Shown piece after piece: positions 11,207-23,168 of a stretch of 64,000 nucleotides of DNA. Numbering within the stretch: the first letter of the stretch is position 1; the number at the start of each line of letters is the position of its first letter. The translations under genes were made by a program, and so were the position numbers. This stretch comes from Cryptomeria japonica (taxonomy: Eukaryota > Streptophyta > Pinopsida > Cupressales > Cupressaceae): positions 187,452,669 to 187,516,668 of the forward strand of contig NC_081413.1 in NCBI RefSeq assembly GCF_030272615.1, in the 5' to 3' direction. The notes under the pieces are model-generated. The model did no database searches, was not told the DNA's origin, and saw only the letters and a program-made list of their open reading frames with translations.

Positions 11207-11905
11207 AAAATATGCCATGTTGTTGAGTTCTATAGTGTATTCCGCTTTATGGTCCCTAGGGGGAATATCCTCTCGTATGCCAAGATAGTCAATAAGGTCT
11301 TCATCATTTTTGAATGTGTCAAACTGTGCAGGTCCTTCATGGTCCCAGTCAATGAGTTGGTGGTGAACAAGGGGAAGGCCTTTGACGCCCTCAAAGTTAG
11401 CGGGGTTAAGAGTGAAGATGCAGTTATATTCAAGTATGTCGATGTAGTTAACGAGATCATCGTTGGCACTCTCCTCATAAGTCTCGATCGTGAAAGAATC
11501 CAAATTATCATCACTAGTAGTGCATTTCGGGACAGGTATTCTCATTCTATGTGATTTCAACCCAGGACCTAGAGGCAAAGACTGTATGGGATCCTCTGGG
11601 GTTGTTTCTTGACCAACTTTGAATTTCATATTAAATTCCTCTTCTTCTGTTGGTTCACTTGGTTCTCTGAATGTCTCAGTGAGCTCATAGTCACTAGAGG
11701 ATTTGTCTGAACCCCATTCCCATTCATTGGAGTCTGTGGAATAGCAATTCTCTCATTGAATTTTGGCAGCTTTGATTTGTAATGCTCCTTCTGTCCTTTG
11801 AGTGTGGACCTTGGAAGTCACGAAACCAAGTCCCTTCGAGCATTCCTTTTTAAATGTCAATTCAGGTTGTAAAGGTTCAATGATGCCTTCCTTTCTTAAC
11901 CCAAG
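11207..11905 (-). repeat. Inverted duplication arm 1 (G-patch end to RT start)
   Basis: The reverse complement of this arm closely matches 14381-15085. The shared piece runs from the LGLRKE segment of the G-patch through the acidic linker to the segment ending in AYF. It marks the rearrangement as an inversion with duplication. Confidence 0.85.
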
Positions 11906-14380
11906 AGGGCTTCTGCCATCATACCCAAATTTTTGTAGAATCTTGAACCCTTTGCCATACTTCTCGCATGGTATACTAATGTGATCTTGTGTATCATTTT
12001 CAAGGTCTTTGTAAAGAATTTTGTATAAGTCTTCCTCTTCCAGTTCACCCCATTTTTGAAAGATAGTAGGGTCCCATTTGAGTATAATGATAAATACCTG
12101 CTTATTAGGATGTGGTCTTCCATATTCTTTTTGGTGAACTCATGACTTGTTGTAAGTACATGGTATGATTCAAAGTGTATTCCCCCATGCCCTTGTCCTG
12201 GAATTTTCCATTAAGTTCACCTTGTTTTGATGTCGAAGGTTTTAATGATTCAGGATCAATGTTTGCAGAAGAAGGAACAGCTTCGCGATTACTGGGAATG
12301 ATGGTCTTAGTTTTTGGTCTCAAGTTATTGCAATATATGAATAGATTAGGATCTCCATTAACTGTTATTTCAACTCCATTGTGAGGAAACTTGATGCATT
12401 GGTGATATGTAGATGGGACCACCCTCATTTCATGAATCCAAGGACATCCTAGCAATATGTTGTATGTGAGATCTAGGTCTAGGACTTGACAAACCACATC
12501 CTTTGTAACTGGCCCAACTCTGAGAGACAAGTTGACTATGCCTTTGGATGAATGATCTTCATCATCATATGCTTTGATGGTAATTTTGTTTGTAGAATTC
12601 ACAGCTTTCTTGGAATATCCCAATTGTTTAATAGTGCTCAATGTACAAATGTTTAGACCTGCTCCTCCATCTATCAGGACTCGTTTGATTCGATGTTTGT
12701 GTATGAAGGCTTCAATGTGTAATGGTGCATTATGTGGCTGACTTATGGAGGCGTCATTAGCTTCTATGAATGTAAGAGAGTGTGGAATGGAAAGGTATCC
12801 CACCATGGCTTGAAACTGGTCCACGTTCAAATTAGTAGGAACGATAGTGTCTCTCAAGAATTTGTCAAGAATAGCTTTATGTGCAGGGGATATGTGTAAG
12901 AGGTCAAGGATGGAGATAAGCGTAGGTGTCTTCCCTAACTATTCTACAAGGTCGTATTCAGGCTTGGTTGATGAGGAAGCAGTGTTTTTAGCTAGAGCAC
13001 CTTGCAAAGTGAATTTACCTCGACGGGTTGTAACATGACATTCAGAGGTAGGTTCAGAAGAAGATCTAATTCCTTTCAGAATGATCTTGGGTCTCTGGGT
13101 AGAATTCTCAGGGGTTTTGTCCTTGATGATAATGGTAGAGACATAATTGTCCATTGAAATGTGATTAATAGTTGAATCATAGTTATAAGATGCTCTGGCA
13201 TAGTTGGTTTGGTCATCTGTGGCTACAGCATTTCCCTTGTCATGTTTTGGGAATGGTTCTTTAAACATTTCATGTTCTTGGTTGGATGAATGCCCTTCAA
13301 TCTCAATGTCACCTCTATCAATAAGATCTTGTATAATGTTCTTTAGTCAATGACAATTTCCTATTTTATGACCCTTGCTCTTATGGAATTCACAATACTC
13401 ATCATCATTCCACCAATTTGGTTTGACTTTTTGCTCATATGGAGGAAAATCTAGAATTGCAATTACTTTGTTCGCCACTAGCTTCTTGAAAACTGACTCA
13501 AGTGGTTCTCCCAATGGGGTATACTTCCTTTGTGATCTAGAAGTTGTTTGAGTATTCACTTGATTGTTTGTAGAGCTTGATCCCGAAAAAATGATTTTTG
13601 GTCGCACTGTATTGGCATCAACAACACCATCATTTACTGTGTTCTTGTTTTTATTCCAAAATCTTGGCTTATCTTTTCCTTTAAAGTCATCTTTGTTTTC
13701 CTTGAATATCTTAATGACTCCTTGTTCAATTAGGACCTTTTTTGTCGCTAAGCCTTTTTCAATGACGTCCTTGAAGGTGGAGAAACAAGCTTTCCTTAGG
13801 TCATAACCAATGTCTTTGTTAACATTTTGGGTGAACATCTCTACCATTTGTTTTTGTGGAATTTCACAAGAGCATCTGTTGGCTAGATTCCTCCATCTTT
13901 GTAAAAAGGATGAAAAAGACTCTCCATCCTTTTGCTTGTTGTTGCACAAAGTAGTGACTGATATGTCTATCTCTATGTTGTAGGAGAAATGTTAAATAAA
14001 TGCCTCTGCTAAGTCACCCCATGACTTAATACTAGGTGGAAGTTGGGAGAACCATTCCATAGCTTGATCACCTAGGCTTTGTGGGAATAATCTCATCAAA
14101 TATGTCTCTTCTGAAGCTACCTCAATGCAAGCTGTGAAAAACTGTCTTATGTGTGCCTTAGGATCCCCTTTTCCTCTATACTTATCAAACTTAGGCATCA
14201 CTAAGTGTGTAGGAAATGGAGGCATTGGAATGCTCTTGTCAAATGGATAAGGACACATGTCTCTCATTGTGTATGTTGGCTTCGGTGTATTTATGTCCTC
14301 CATTTTCTTTTGTAAGTCCCTGATTTGTTGCTCCAAATTGCTCTTAGGTGGAGATTGACTTCTTGGACCATACCCCATGC
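11207..14380 (-). pseudogene. Inverted block of element A: gag, knuckle, protease, linker
   Basis: This 3.17 kb block reads on the minus strand, opposite to the rest of A's gag-pol. In that direction it is collinear with B from about 60372 to 57207. It holds the gag capsid-like domain (14378-13350, with DKYRGKGDPKAHIRQF and FPQSLGDQAMEWF), the CCHC-like knuckle CEFHKSKGHKIGNCH (about 13350-13395), the retropepsin with LIDGGAGLNIC (about 12665), a G-patch-like segment (about 11890-11960) and the acidic linker before RT. In-frame stops at 13992, 13347 and 12939 fit Gln or Arg codons changed by C to T. One extra A near 12120 shifts the frame. Breakpoints are at about 11206-11208 and 14379-14384. 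Confidence 0.85.
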
Positions 14381-16198
14381 TTACCTCTTGGGTTAAGAAA
14401 GGAAGACATCATTGAACCTTTACAACCTAAATTGACATTCAAAAAGGAATGCTCGAAGGGACTTGGTTTCATGACTTCCAAGGTCCACACTCAAAGGATA
14501 GAAGGAGCATTACAAATCAAAGCTTCCAAAATTCAACAAGAGAATCGCTATTCCACAGACTCCAATGAATGGGAATGGGGTTCAGACAAATCCTCTAGTG
14601 ACTATGAGCTTGCCGAGACATTCAGTGAACCAAGTGAACCAACAAAAGAAGAGGAATTTAATAGGAAATTCAAATTTAGTCAAGAAACAACCCCAGAGGA
14701 TCCCATACAGTCTTTGCCTCTAGGTCCTGGGTTGAAATCACATAGAATGAGAACACCTGTCCTAGAATGTGCTACTAGTGATGATAATTTGGATTCATTC
14801 ATGATCAAGACTGATGAGGAGAGTGCCAATGATGACCTCGATAACTACCTCGACATACCTGAATATAACTGCATCTTCACTCTTAACCCCGCTAACTTTG
14901 AGGACGTCAAAGGCCTTCCCCTTGTTCACCACCAACTCATTGACTGGGACCATGAAGGACCTACATAGTTTGACACATTCCAAAATGATGAAGCCCTTAT
15001 TGACTATCTTGGCATACGAGAGGATATTCCCCCTAGGGACCATAAAGCGGGATACACTACAGAACTCAACAGTGTGGCATATTTTGGTGAGGGTGTCGGA
15101 CCTTCTAGTTGCAAAAATATAAAAATAAAAACAAACCAAGGGTCTTATGGCAAAAACCAGAGTGTGGCACTATCTGACCCCAAAAAATTAAAAAGAAAGG
15201 ATGTATCTGAGGGCGAAAACCTCTCTGAGGCACCCGAAGATGGAAGGCTCGACATTCTCCCAGCGTCATATGAAGAAAAATCATCCATGTTGGTAGAAGA
15301 GACTATCAAAACAAATATTGGCACCGAAGAAGTTCCACACAACATATTCCTGGCTCAATCTTTGACAGAGTCAGAAAGGTCAAAATTCATAAGTTTCTTC
15401 ACAGAACGACAAATCAACTTTGCATGGTCATACGCTGATATACCTGGATTGGATCTAGATTTGGTAATGCATAATTTGACAATTAAACCGAGGGCAAAAC
15501 TAGTGAAACAAAAATTAAGAAAGATGCATTCACAAGTGGCATTACTAGTCAAAGCAGAACTGGAGAAATTATTGGATGTCGGATCCATACGCCCAATTGA
15601 TTATCCTGAATGGATCTCCAACTTAGTGCCTATCACTAAACTAGATTGTAGCATCAGAATATGTACAGATTTCAGAGACATCAACAAAGCTTGTCCTAAG
15701 GATGATTTTCCATTACCAAATATTGACTTGATTGTCGATCTCATAGTAGGTCATGTGATGTTATCCTTGATGGATGGATTCTCTGGTTACAATAAAATAA
15801 AAATAGCATCTGAAGACCAGCACAAAACAACATTCACTTGTCCTTGGGGAACTTTTTGTTGGAATGTCATGCCCTTTGGGCAAAAAAATGCAGGCACTAC
15901 ATATCAAAGAGCCATGACTACTATCTTTCATGATCTCATGCACGTAACTGTGGAAGATTATGTTGATGACCTCTTGGGTAAATCAATAGATAGAGATACA
16001 CATTTGGACATACTTTCGATCATCTTTGATCAGTTGGAAAAGTATAAAGTAAGATTAAACCCCAAGAAATGTGTCTTTGGAGTAACCTCCGGGAAGCTCC
16101 TAGGATTCATTGTATCAAAAGCAGGAATTGAAGCCGATCCAGCAAAAGTCAAGGCCATCCTAGAGATGCAACCACCACGAAACATCAGTCAGCTTTGA
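14381..16198 (+). pseudogene. Element A pol: linker and reverse transcriptase
   Basis: Forward sequence resumes at about 14384 within the G-patch (LGLRKEDIIEPLQP), passes the acidic linker, then the RT. Seen in order: RPIDYPEWISNLVPI, IRICTDFRDINKACPKDD, LMDGFSGYNKIKI, the catalytic box YVDD (about 15960) and SGKLLGFIVS. The RT frame 15074-16198 ends in a TGA exactly where B reads Arg, a CGA-to-TGA change. A TAG at 14966 in the linker is another stop. Part of the linker is duplicated in inverted form at 11207-11905. The catalytic motif is intact but the chain is broken on both sides. Confidence 0.88.
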
Positions 16199-17414
16199 TC
16201 TTTGCAAGGGAGACTCCAGTCCATACAAAGATTCATAGCACAACTTGCAGACAAATGTAATCCTTTTCAGCACTTGCTACATAAAAACATCAAATTCAAA
16301 TGGGATGATAACTGTCAATAGGCTTTCTAGATATTCAAATATTATCTTTTGAATCCACCAGTTTTGATGCCCCCAGTTCCAGATTAGCCTTTATTACTAT
16401 ACATATCAGCTACTTCAACAGCACTAGGGGCACTCTTAGCACAACAAGTTGTTGAGGGCAAAGAAAAGGCAGTATACTATATCAGTTGCACATTGGTGGG
16501 ATATGAGCTAAACTACACACCAATTGAGCATGCATGTCTCGTTGTGGTCTTTACTTCACAGAAATTATGACATTACATGCTAACTCATAAGACTAAGTTG
16601 GTTGCAAGGATCAATCCATTGAATACCTTCTCAATAAAGCAATGCTTACTGGGTGACTTGCCAAATGGGTAATGATCTTGAGTGAATTTGACATCGAGTA
16701 TGTAGATAGAAAAGAAATAAAAGGACAAGCTATCATAGATCAGTTAGCAGATGCCCCCATGATAGATGATGTTCCTCTAATTTTAGAATTTCCAGATGAA
16801 TCCATTTTAACAGTGTCACATGCGAAGCCATGGCAACTATACTTTGACAGCTCATACACACAGCATGGGGTAGGAGCTGGCATCCTTTTCATAACTCCTC
16901 AAGGGGATTCTATAAATCATATTGATTATCATTTCCCTACACTAATAATATAGCAAAATATGAGGCATTAACAACTGGATTACGAATTGTTGTTCAGTGG
17001 AAGATCCAAGAACTTCATGTTTTTGGGGACTCTCAACTTGTAATTCATCAAGCAATTGATGATTACCAAACAAAGGATGAGAAATTAATGCCTTACAAAA
17101 GAATGGTGGATGACCTGAAACAACATTTCACAAAGATAGACTTTGAGCAGATACCAAGAGAGCAGAATCAAGCCGTAGATGCCATGGCTAAAATTGCTTC
17201 ACTGATTGATCTACCTTCGAATGAGACCCTGTATGAGTTCTTGGTGGATAACCTTTTGGTTCCTTCATATGAAATCGCTCCTACTGAGATAATATGTGTC
17301 ATCAGTCCTGAGTCCCAGTTATATGGTTCCATTTTCACATACCTTCATGATAATACCTTTCCTCCTGACCTATCCAATAACCAACGTAGCACTTTCATTC
17401 ACCAATCTTCTTGA
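16199..17414 (+). pseudogene. Element A pol: RNase H and second (archaeal-type) RNase H
   Basis: After the stop at 16198 the frame continues through the RT connection into the Gypsy RNase H (LLLYISATSTALGALLAQQ, then YELNYTPIEHACL), with further stops near 16318, 16330 and 16386 and a frameshift before 16672. The second RNase H follows, with LYFDSSYTQHGVGAG and the later FGDSQLVI and REQNQAVDAMA segments (16850-17210). A dual RNase H is the hallmark of Tat-lineage elements. B carries the undamaged equivalents. Confidence 0.82.
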
Positions 17415-18576
17415 TACATCATTTTAGCCAATGTCCTATACCGTCGAGGTCTAGATGGCACTCTTCTTAGATGTTTGGAAAGCGACGAAGCTTAGATTAC
17501 GTTACGTGAAGTACATGAAGGGATATGTGGTCCACATTCTAGTGGTCCTACCTTAGCCAAGAAACTTATCAGGATTGGATATTACTGGCCCAATATGGAA
17601 AAAGACTCATATCAGTTTGTCAGGAAATGTAAGCAATGTCAACTTCATGGAGACCTCATCCATGCGCCAGCACAAGGACTTCAACCAATTGCGACTCCTT
17701 GGCCCTTTTGTCAGTGGGGACTCGATCTCATAGGCAAGATTCACCCTCCATCCTCCAACGGTCATAAATTCATTATCACTACCACAGAGTATTTCACAAA
17801 ATGGATTGAAGTCATGCCTCTCATGCAAGTCACTGGAAAACAAATTGCTACATTCATTCTCAACTATATCATTTGTCGATACGGTATTCCTGTTTCCATT
17901 ATCACTGATAATGAGCGTCCCTTCAAAAATCAGGATGTTCGTGAACTCTGTGACCACTTCCATATTTCCCATCATTTCTCCACACCATATTACCCCCAAG
18001 GTAAAGGTCAAGCTGGGGCATCTAATAAAACAATCCTTAAAATCTTAAAAAAGACAGTCGACAATGCTGGCCATAATTGGCATATCCAACTTAATCCCGC
18101 ACTTTGGGCCTACCGCACAAGTGTCCGCACACCTACAGGAGCTACACCCTATTCACTTGTCTATGGTGTTGAAGCTATCTTGCCTATTGAGGTCGAGCTA
18201 CCCTCTTTATGAGTCTCTTTGCAAAACATTATAAGTGATGAAGACTATAGGGTCTCTCGCTTACAAGAACTGTAACTTTTGGATGAACGAAGATAAATTG
18301 CTTTTAATCATCTCAAGGCTTATCAACAATGAATGAGTCGCAGCTAAAAATCACAAAGTCAAGCCTCGCACATTTGAGGTAGGTGATTTGGTTCTTAGAG
18401 AAAACCCCAAAAATCAACAAGATAGAGAGAAGAAGGGCAAGTTCAAACCAAACTGGTTTGGTCCTTACATCATTACAGCAGCATATGGATCTGGTGCATA
18501 TCAGCTCTCAACCACAGAGGGTGAACATTTAGAGGATCCTATCAACAACATGCACCTTCATAGGTTTTACACATAG
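17415..18576 (+). pseudogene. Element A integrase
   Basis: The N-terminal HHCC zinc region (HEGICGPH, then CKQCQLHG) is followed by the core, with WGLDLIGKI carrying the first Asp and SIITDNERPF the second. The catalytic Glu expected in GQAEAS is Gly (GQAGAS, about 18014), so the enzyme is inactive. The C-terminal domain (FKPNWFGPYIITAAYGSGAY) ends with the family stop after HRFYT at 18576. Extra stops occur after 18210, in the tether at 18270-18300 and near 18345. It integrates cDNA in intact relatives. Confidence 0.85.
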
Positions 18577-20256
18577 CTCTTCGAAATATCCTAATTCAAA
18601 AATACAAAAAAATCATAAAACAAAATAAATAAAAAAAATAAAAACAAGTGAAGAGAAATAAATCCGTCAAACGGTGAAAACCACTTTGGTGGTGCCCTGG
18701 GCAAGTACCATGGTGAAAACCGGGTCACGAGTGCCATGCGTAGAGACATTGCTCCTCCCTCCTTCAGGATTCCATTTCATCCTTCACTTTGCACACACTC
18801 ACAACCTATCCATCCACAATAAACCTTACCCATTCCCATCATGGCTTGTTATTGATCTTCCTAAGATTGGTTAGCCATTCATAATAAACATTCATTTTCA
18901 TCCCTTTCCATCCATAATAAATTAGCTCCTATCTATGGCTAAGGCAAATCCTATATCTAGTAATGGGTGTGGAATTGAGAGCATCACATTTTTCAAGGAG
19001 TACAATTTCTTGCACTTTTCTTCAGTCTATCCGCACACAATCCGCAATAAAGCAACATCTGCATCACCAGTCCGCAATAAAGTATCAATTGCATGGATTC
19101 AGTCAGTTTCAGATGAAACACAATAGCAACAATGGGCTTCAATAAATCAAATCTTTCAACAAACTCAGACAACATTATGGTTCAGTGCTATCTATCCTTT
19201 TTGTGAAAGTAAACATTGTGACCACAATTAAATAAAACTTATACAAGTGACAAGAGACACTAAATTTGAGGACTACAATGAATTTTGGTGTCGATCTTGG
19301 TTTTCTTTTGATTTTATCTTTTTGGTGACATGTCTTTTAGTTTTTCCAGGATGTCTCTAACTAGAGATTCTATCTCCAGGATGTCTCTGACTAGAGATTC
19401 TATGTCTTTGACTAGAAAGGTGGGGATGGGGTATCGTCACCTATTTTTCTTTGCTGTCTGTGGATTGTCTCTTAGTAATTCTATGACTTGTCTAAGGATA
19501 TGAGGACACTAAGAGTCTAGTATGAACTAGGGCATTCCTTGTTTGCGACTGTCTTATCTCCATGCAAATAGGTACAATGACTTTCTGGGTCAAACATATG
19601 CCTTGATTATCATAACCTACTTACCATAATAAAGCTCAATGATGATAACGCACAAGAAGCTCTTTTCACTTTCATATCTTTTGTCTTCCATCCCCATTTC
19701 TTGATTGACCTCCATCATCCTTCTTGAGTCCATGTAACCTGTTATCACATGACTGAGTATAATGACACACCAAAAAAAAAAATATCTGCATTTCATGTAG
19801 TTGCACCTGCATTACCACATATTAGCATTTCATACATACATATAGATATCACAATTGCAACACATCCTGCACACAACACATATTAGCACATTTTATATTC
19901 TCATCATGTATATAGTCATTTGCATTATCATATCCATCTACATTTCATACATTCACATTTGCATTTGCATAACATACTTAAAAACATAAAAGAACAAAAA
20001 TATTGCATTTCATCATGTACATATTTGCATCTATATCATAAGCATCACATAAAAACATACATCATGAAACATCTCATCATATAGGTACACATGCATATAG
20101 CTACCGCAAAGATGAATCATCTCATATATATATATATATATATAAAGTGTCATGACACAATGATGTCAAAATCATATGGCTACAAAATCACCCGAAGGTG
20201 TCTACATCATAATACAAAATGGTACAACACATTGATACATAGGGAGCCCTCTATGG
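18577..20256. other. Element A region between pol and antisense gene
   Basis: No gene. It contains an A-rich run (18597-18660), a block conserved in A, B and C (18673-18721), two copies of a CCAGGATGTCTCTNACTAGAG unit (about 19347-19405, single in B), a (TA)n microsatellite at 20123-20145 and a long stretch with recurrent CATTT/GCAT words (19780-20100). The last part would be the 3' untranslated region of the antisense gene. Confidence 0.6.
18673..18721. other. Conserved post-pol block
   Basis: GGTGAAAACC occurs at both ends of a block containing GGTGGTGCCCTGGGCAAG. Close matches lie at the same place in B (53483-53535, minus) and C (47460-47509). Its position right after pol, conserved across two families, suggests an RNA-level function. 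Confidence 0.55.
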
Positions 20257-22131
20257 CTATGATGAACTCTCTCCCTTAGAGCTGCCTGGCCTCGACAAAG
20301 TCTGAGCCCTAGAAGGACCTACCCTAGGATCATCCCTCCTGTCCCCTCTATTTGGTGGTGGTGGAGGACCCATAGCCCCACCGCTAGATGCCTGTCTCCT
20401 CTGGCTCCCCCCTATAGCTGTCGTTGTCCGCGACGGTCTGCGAAAGCTCCTCGCCCGTTGCTCTAGTGGCACTACCCCATAATATAGTTCTCACCAGTAA
20501 CCTATCTCTTCCCCTGCCCATAGAACATAGGCATATCCAGCCCCTGTATCCTCTATCGCCTGCCTCCCAGCCCTCAGCGCTATCTCAACCTTTGTATAGT
20601 GCTGGATAGCCTTATCCCGCTCATGCTCTATCTCCCTTAGTCACCTCCTAAGCCTAGTTGTCTCCCTCTCCAGGTCTTGAATCTCATCTATATGTCCCTG
20701 GCAGATCTCCCTTAGCTCAAGCAGCTCATCCTCCTCCTCCTCGGCCCCCTGTGGCTCTGCCTATGGCTCCCCCTGTACTAGTGTCTATGCCTGTACCTGT
20801 ACCTACCTCTACCCCTATCCCTGCACCTATCTAGGACCCTAAGATGTTGGCATCTATAGTGGCAATCCACCATGACCTCTCACCACCCGAGCCTCTCTCT
20901 CCTCCCCACCCTCTCTTCGTGGAGCCACCCTCCTCTCTCCAACTACACCCCACCTCCTTTGTTGGCCTCTACCTCCACCATCTCCATCTATCGCCTCTCC
21001 TGGGTCTGTCAATCATGGAAAGGGATGCTTAGCCCAATATGCCATGTACTCTGCATCCATGCCTACATCCTCAATCTCTAGCCACATATCCCATGGCATC
21101 GGCACCATCTCTACTAGCTGTGTCATGGCTTGATCATATGATAATAATGGCCCAAAGTGTGCCTGATCTTTGACTATCCGAGCATACATCCCGAAACCCC
21201 ATGGCATCCACTGAATATGGCCAAACTACCTACATACCCTATCAATCAGCTGTCTCTCCAATACATAGGGTATCCACCCAATCAGATATCTGCTTCGAAA
21301 AGAATAAGGTAGATCCACTGCGTCGTCCTCCCACTGCTTGTACCCAAGGTACAACCTCCATAGCACAGTGTCGATCTCATCCAGGACTCGATGCCAATGC
21401 TCCAACCTACCAATCCATGGTTGTGAGGTAATCATATCATACAGATGAACAAAACTACGTCCATGACCCCTGCCCCTAAAGTGTATCAGTTGGGTAACCG
21501 ACAAATGCTCATAGGCCCATACATGCAACAATGTCACTCCGTAGCCCAATCCTACGGATCCATGATACACAAACTAATGTAGCTCATAATACAAGTGTGC
21601 CAGCACACACGATCCCTAGGCATATCTGGTGTGCTGTGTAACCAGTGTCTTCAAGGTGCTCCCCCAGCCCATAGCCAACCCTTGTGTCGCCCTATCTGGA
21701 CACAGGAACCCACTAATCACTCCTCCTAGCACTGCTAGTAGTGCCAGTCCTGTCACTGTCATTGTGTCCCATGCCACATGTCTAGCCCTCATCTCTAGTC
21801 CTGGATCCTGAAACACTCGTCTTAGCGCATCCCTCTCTCCATATCGATCATAGGGTACTAACTCCCCATCGATTGGTATCCCCAGTATCTTATATACATC
21901 CTCTAAGGTGACTGTCATCTCACCCATCGACAAATGAAAACTACAAGTCTCTTAGTGCCATCTCTCAACCAGTGTAGTCAGTAGCCCCATGTTTGCCTGA
22001 AACTCAAGCACATACAGAATGAATCTCAAACCCATAACCTCAATGGTGGCTCTGTCATCAAATGTCAGCTCCGATCGTAACCTCTGAGTCAGCAGGAATC
22101 TCTCTCGTGACTCTAGCATAGGTAGGTACTC
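20257..22131 (-). pseudogene. Antisense plant mobile domain gene of element A, exon 2
   Basis: Minus-strand frame of 625 codons with no net frameshift against the B copy. From the start: a SIEEMG-like segment, then FHLSMGEMTVTLEDVYKI and GIPIDGELVPYDRYG, the signature of the plant mobile domain (aminotransferase-like, PMD). A middle part with YHGSVGLGYGVTLLHVWAYEHL follows, then an acidic and basic low-complexity linker, a helical Glu/Arg-rich region and a Gly/Pro-rich tail ending at 20257. At least four in-frame stops are present, for example at 21616, 21226 and 21013. The intron acceptor reads ACAAG where B has GCAGG. PMD proteins such as MAIN/MAIL1 act in gene silencing and expression; many PMD copies are transposon-borne. 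Confidence 0.8.
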
Positions 22132-22754
22132 TTGTAGTCAAGCAAATCAATCATGTCAGTCATAGTGGCATTCCCTGTTCATCATAAAATGCTGCTTTTT
22201 ATCCTAGTGACACTCCCTATTCATCACAAAGTGTTGCTTTTTATCCTAGTGGTACTCCCTATTCATCACAAAGTACTATGTTTTAGCACTCCATGTTCAT
22301 CACAAAGTGCTGCTTACATTTGCATTCCTTGTTCATCACAAAGTGTTGCTCCTATTGGTACTCCTTGTTCATCACAAAGTACTATGTCTTGGTACTCACT
22401 ATTCATCACAAAGTGCCTCGATCTATCTTATCCTAGGGCCTCTACTTGAGTGTATCCTCTTGAGTAGTTTCCTAATTGGCAATGTATGTTCTATCACAGA
22501 ATTGTCAATCCTATCCCTATCTGCTATCCTAGTCTTCCCTAGAGGACCTACTTGAGTGTATCCTCTCAATAGCTTATCCAATCGACAACGTATGTTTATC
22601 ACAAAACTGCCAATTTGACCTTGAAGACGCAAACACACCTAAGCATTTTTTGACCTTGTCTGACATACCTAAAAGCATATTTATTGCACTACCTAACATG
22701 CATTTATGACAACAATTATTGCAACAAAGTACAAGGAGGTTTTATGATACTTAC
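22132..22754 (-). other. Intron of the element A antisense gene
   Basis: Donor GTAAGT follows exon 1 at 22754; the old acceptor lies at 22132. It contains the TTTGTGATGAACAGGGAG array. It lacks the GCGTCTGTG array that fills the B intron, apart from one remnant near 22625. Confidence 0.75.
22167..22416 (-). repeat. TTTGTGATGAACAGGGAG array in the antisense intron
   Basis: Seven copies of a 23-base unit (CACTTTGTGATGAACAGGGAG and variants, minus strand) separated by about 10-25 variable bases. Six related copies occur in B at 49751-49990. Confidence 0.85.
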
Positions 22755-22820
22755 CGACTCTCCTGCGTCGGCTGGCCTTTGAAATTGGCGAATGTGATCG
22801 AATCTATGCACCAATGCCAT
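22755..22820 (-). pseudogene. Antisense plant mobile domain gene of element A, exon 1
   Basis: ATG at 22820, 22 codons, beginning MALVHRFD and ending in GES before a GTAAGT donor. B encodes a similar 22-residue peptide with the same splice phase (49181-49246). The small exon, its length and its donor are conserved, which supports a real spliced gene on the strand opposite to gag-pol. Confidence 0.75.
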
Positions 22821-22920
22821 CGTTGTTGACTGTTGCTACTCTATTCTCTCTCTGCACTCTAATCTCTTGGATGTGTGGATGACAATGAGGATGTTTTCCC
22901 TCGTAGTCTATCTTATAGAC

Positions 22921-22927
22921 TACCCTA
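22921..22927 (-). promoter_or_regulatory. TATA box of the antisense gene in element A
   Basis: TATAAGA within GTCTATAAGATAGAC, about 100 bases upstream of the antisense ATG. The same word at the same distance is present in B (49083-49089). Confidence 0.6.
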
Positions 22928-23154
22928 GCCTTAGCCCTCGTTTCTCGAGTCAATCTTCCTTATCTCATGACTCTGTCACTCTATCCTATCCAGTCAGTCC
23001 ATTCTAGCCTTTCTTTCTTATCAAGAGATTTTTTGTGACCTTTCCAGACATTTTCATCCAATCTCTTGAGGGGGCATATCATTCCCATCTTGGGGAAACT
23101 TTGTATCAATTTATCTTATCTTCTTTGAAACAATGCGACAAGCTACATTGTCTC

Positions 23155-23168
23155 AAAGAGGGGCAAAA
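23155..23168 (+). other. Polypurine tract of element A
   Basis: AAAGAGGGGCAAAA directly before the 3' LTR; identical in B on the minus strand. Confidence 0.85.

Noticed and set aside
20123-20145. (TA)n run as a promoter
   Set aside because: It is a simple dinucleotide microsatellite in the 3' untranslated part of the antisense gene, with no gene start near it.
22153-22449. Plus-strand ORF of 98 codons with repeated HHKVL units
   Set aside because: It is the translation of the tandem array in the antisense intron of element A, in the wrong strand and frame for the gene. The repeats are a DNA-level pattern.
22921-22930. LTR-internal origin for the antisense TATA box
   Set aside because: The TATA word lies about 240 bases inside the 3' LTR border, in unique internal sequence, so it is not an LTR promoter read backwards.
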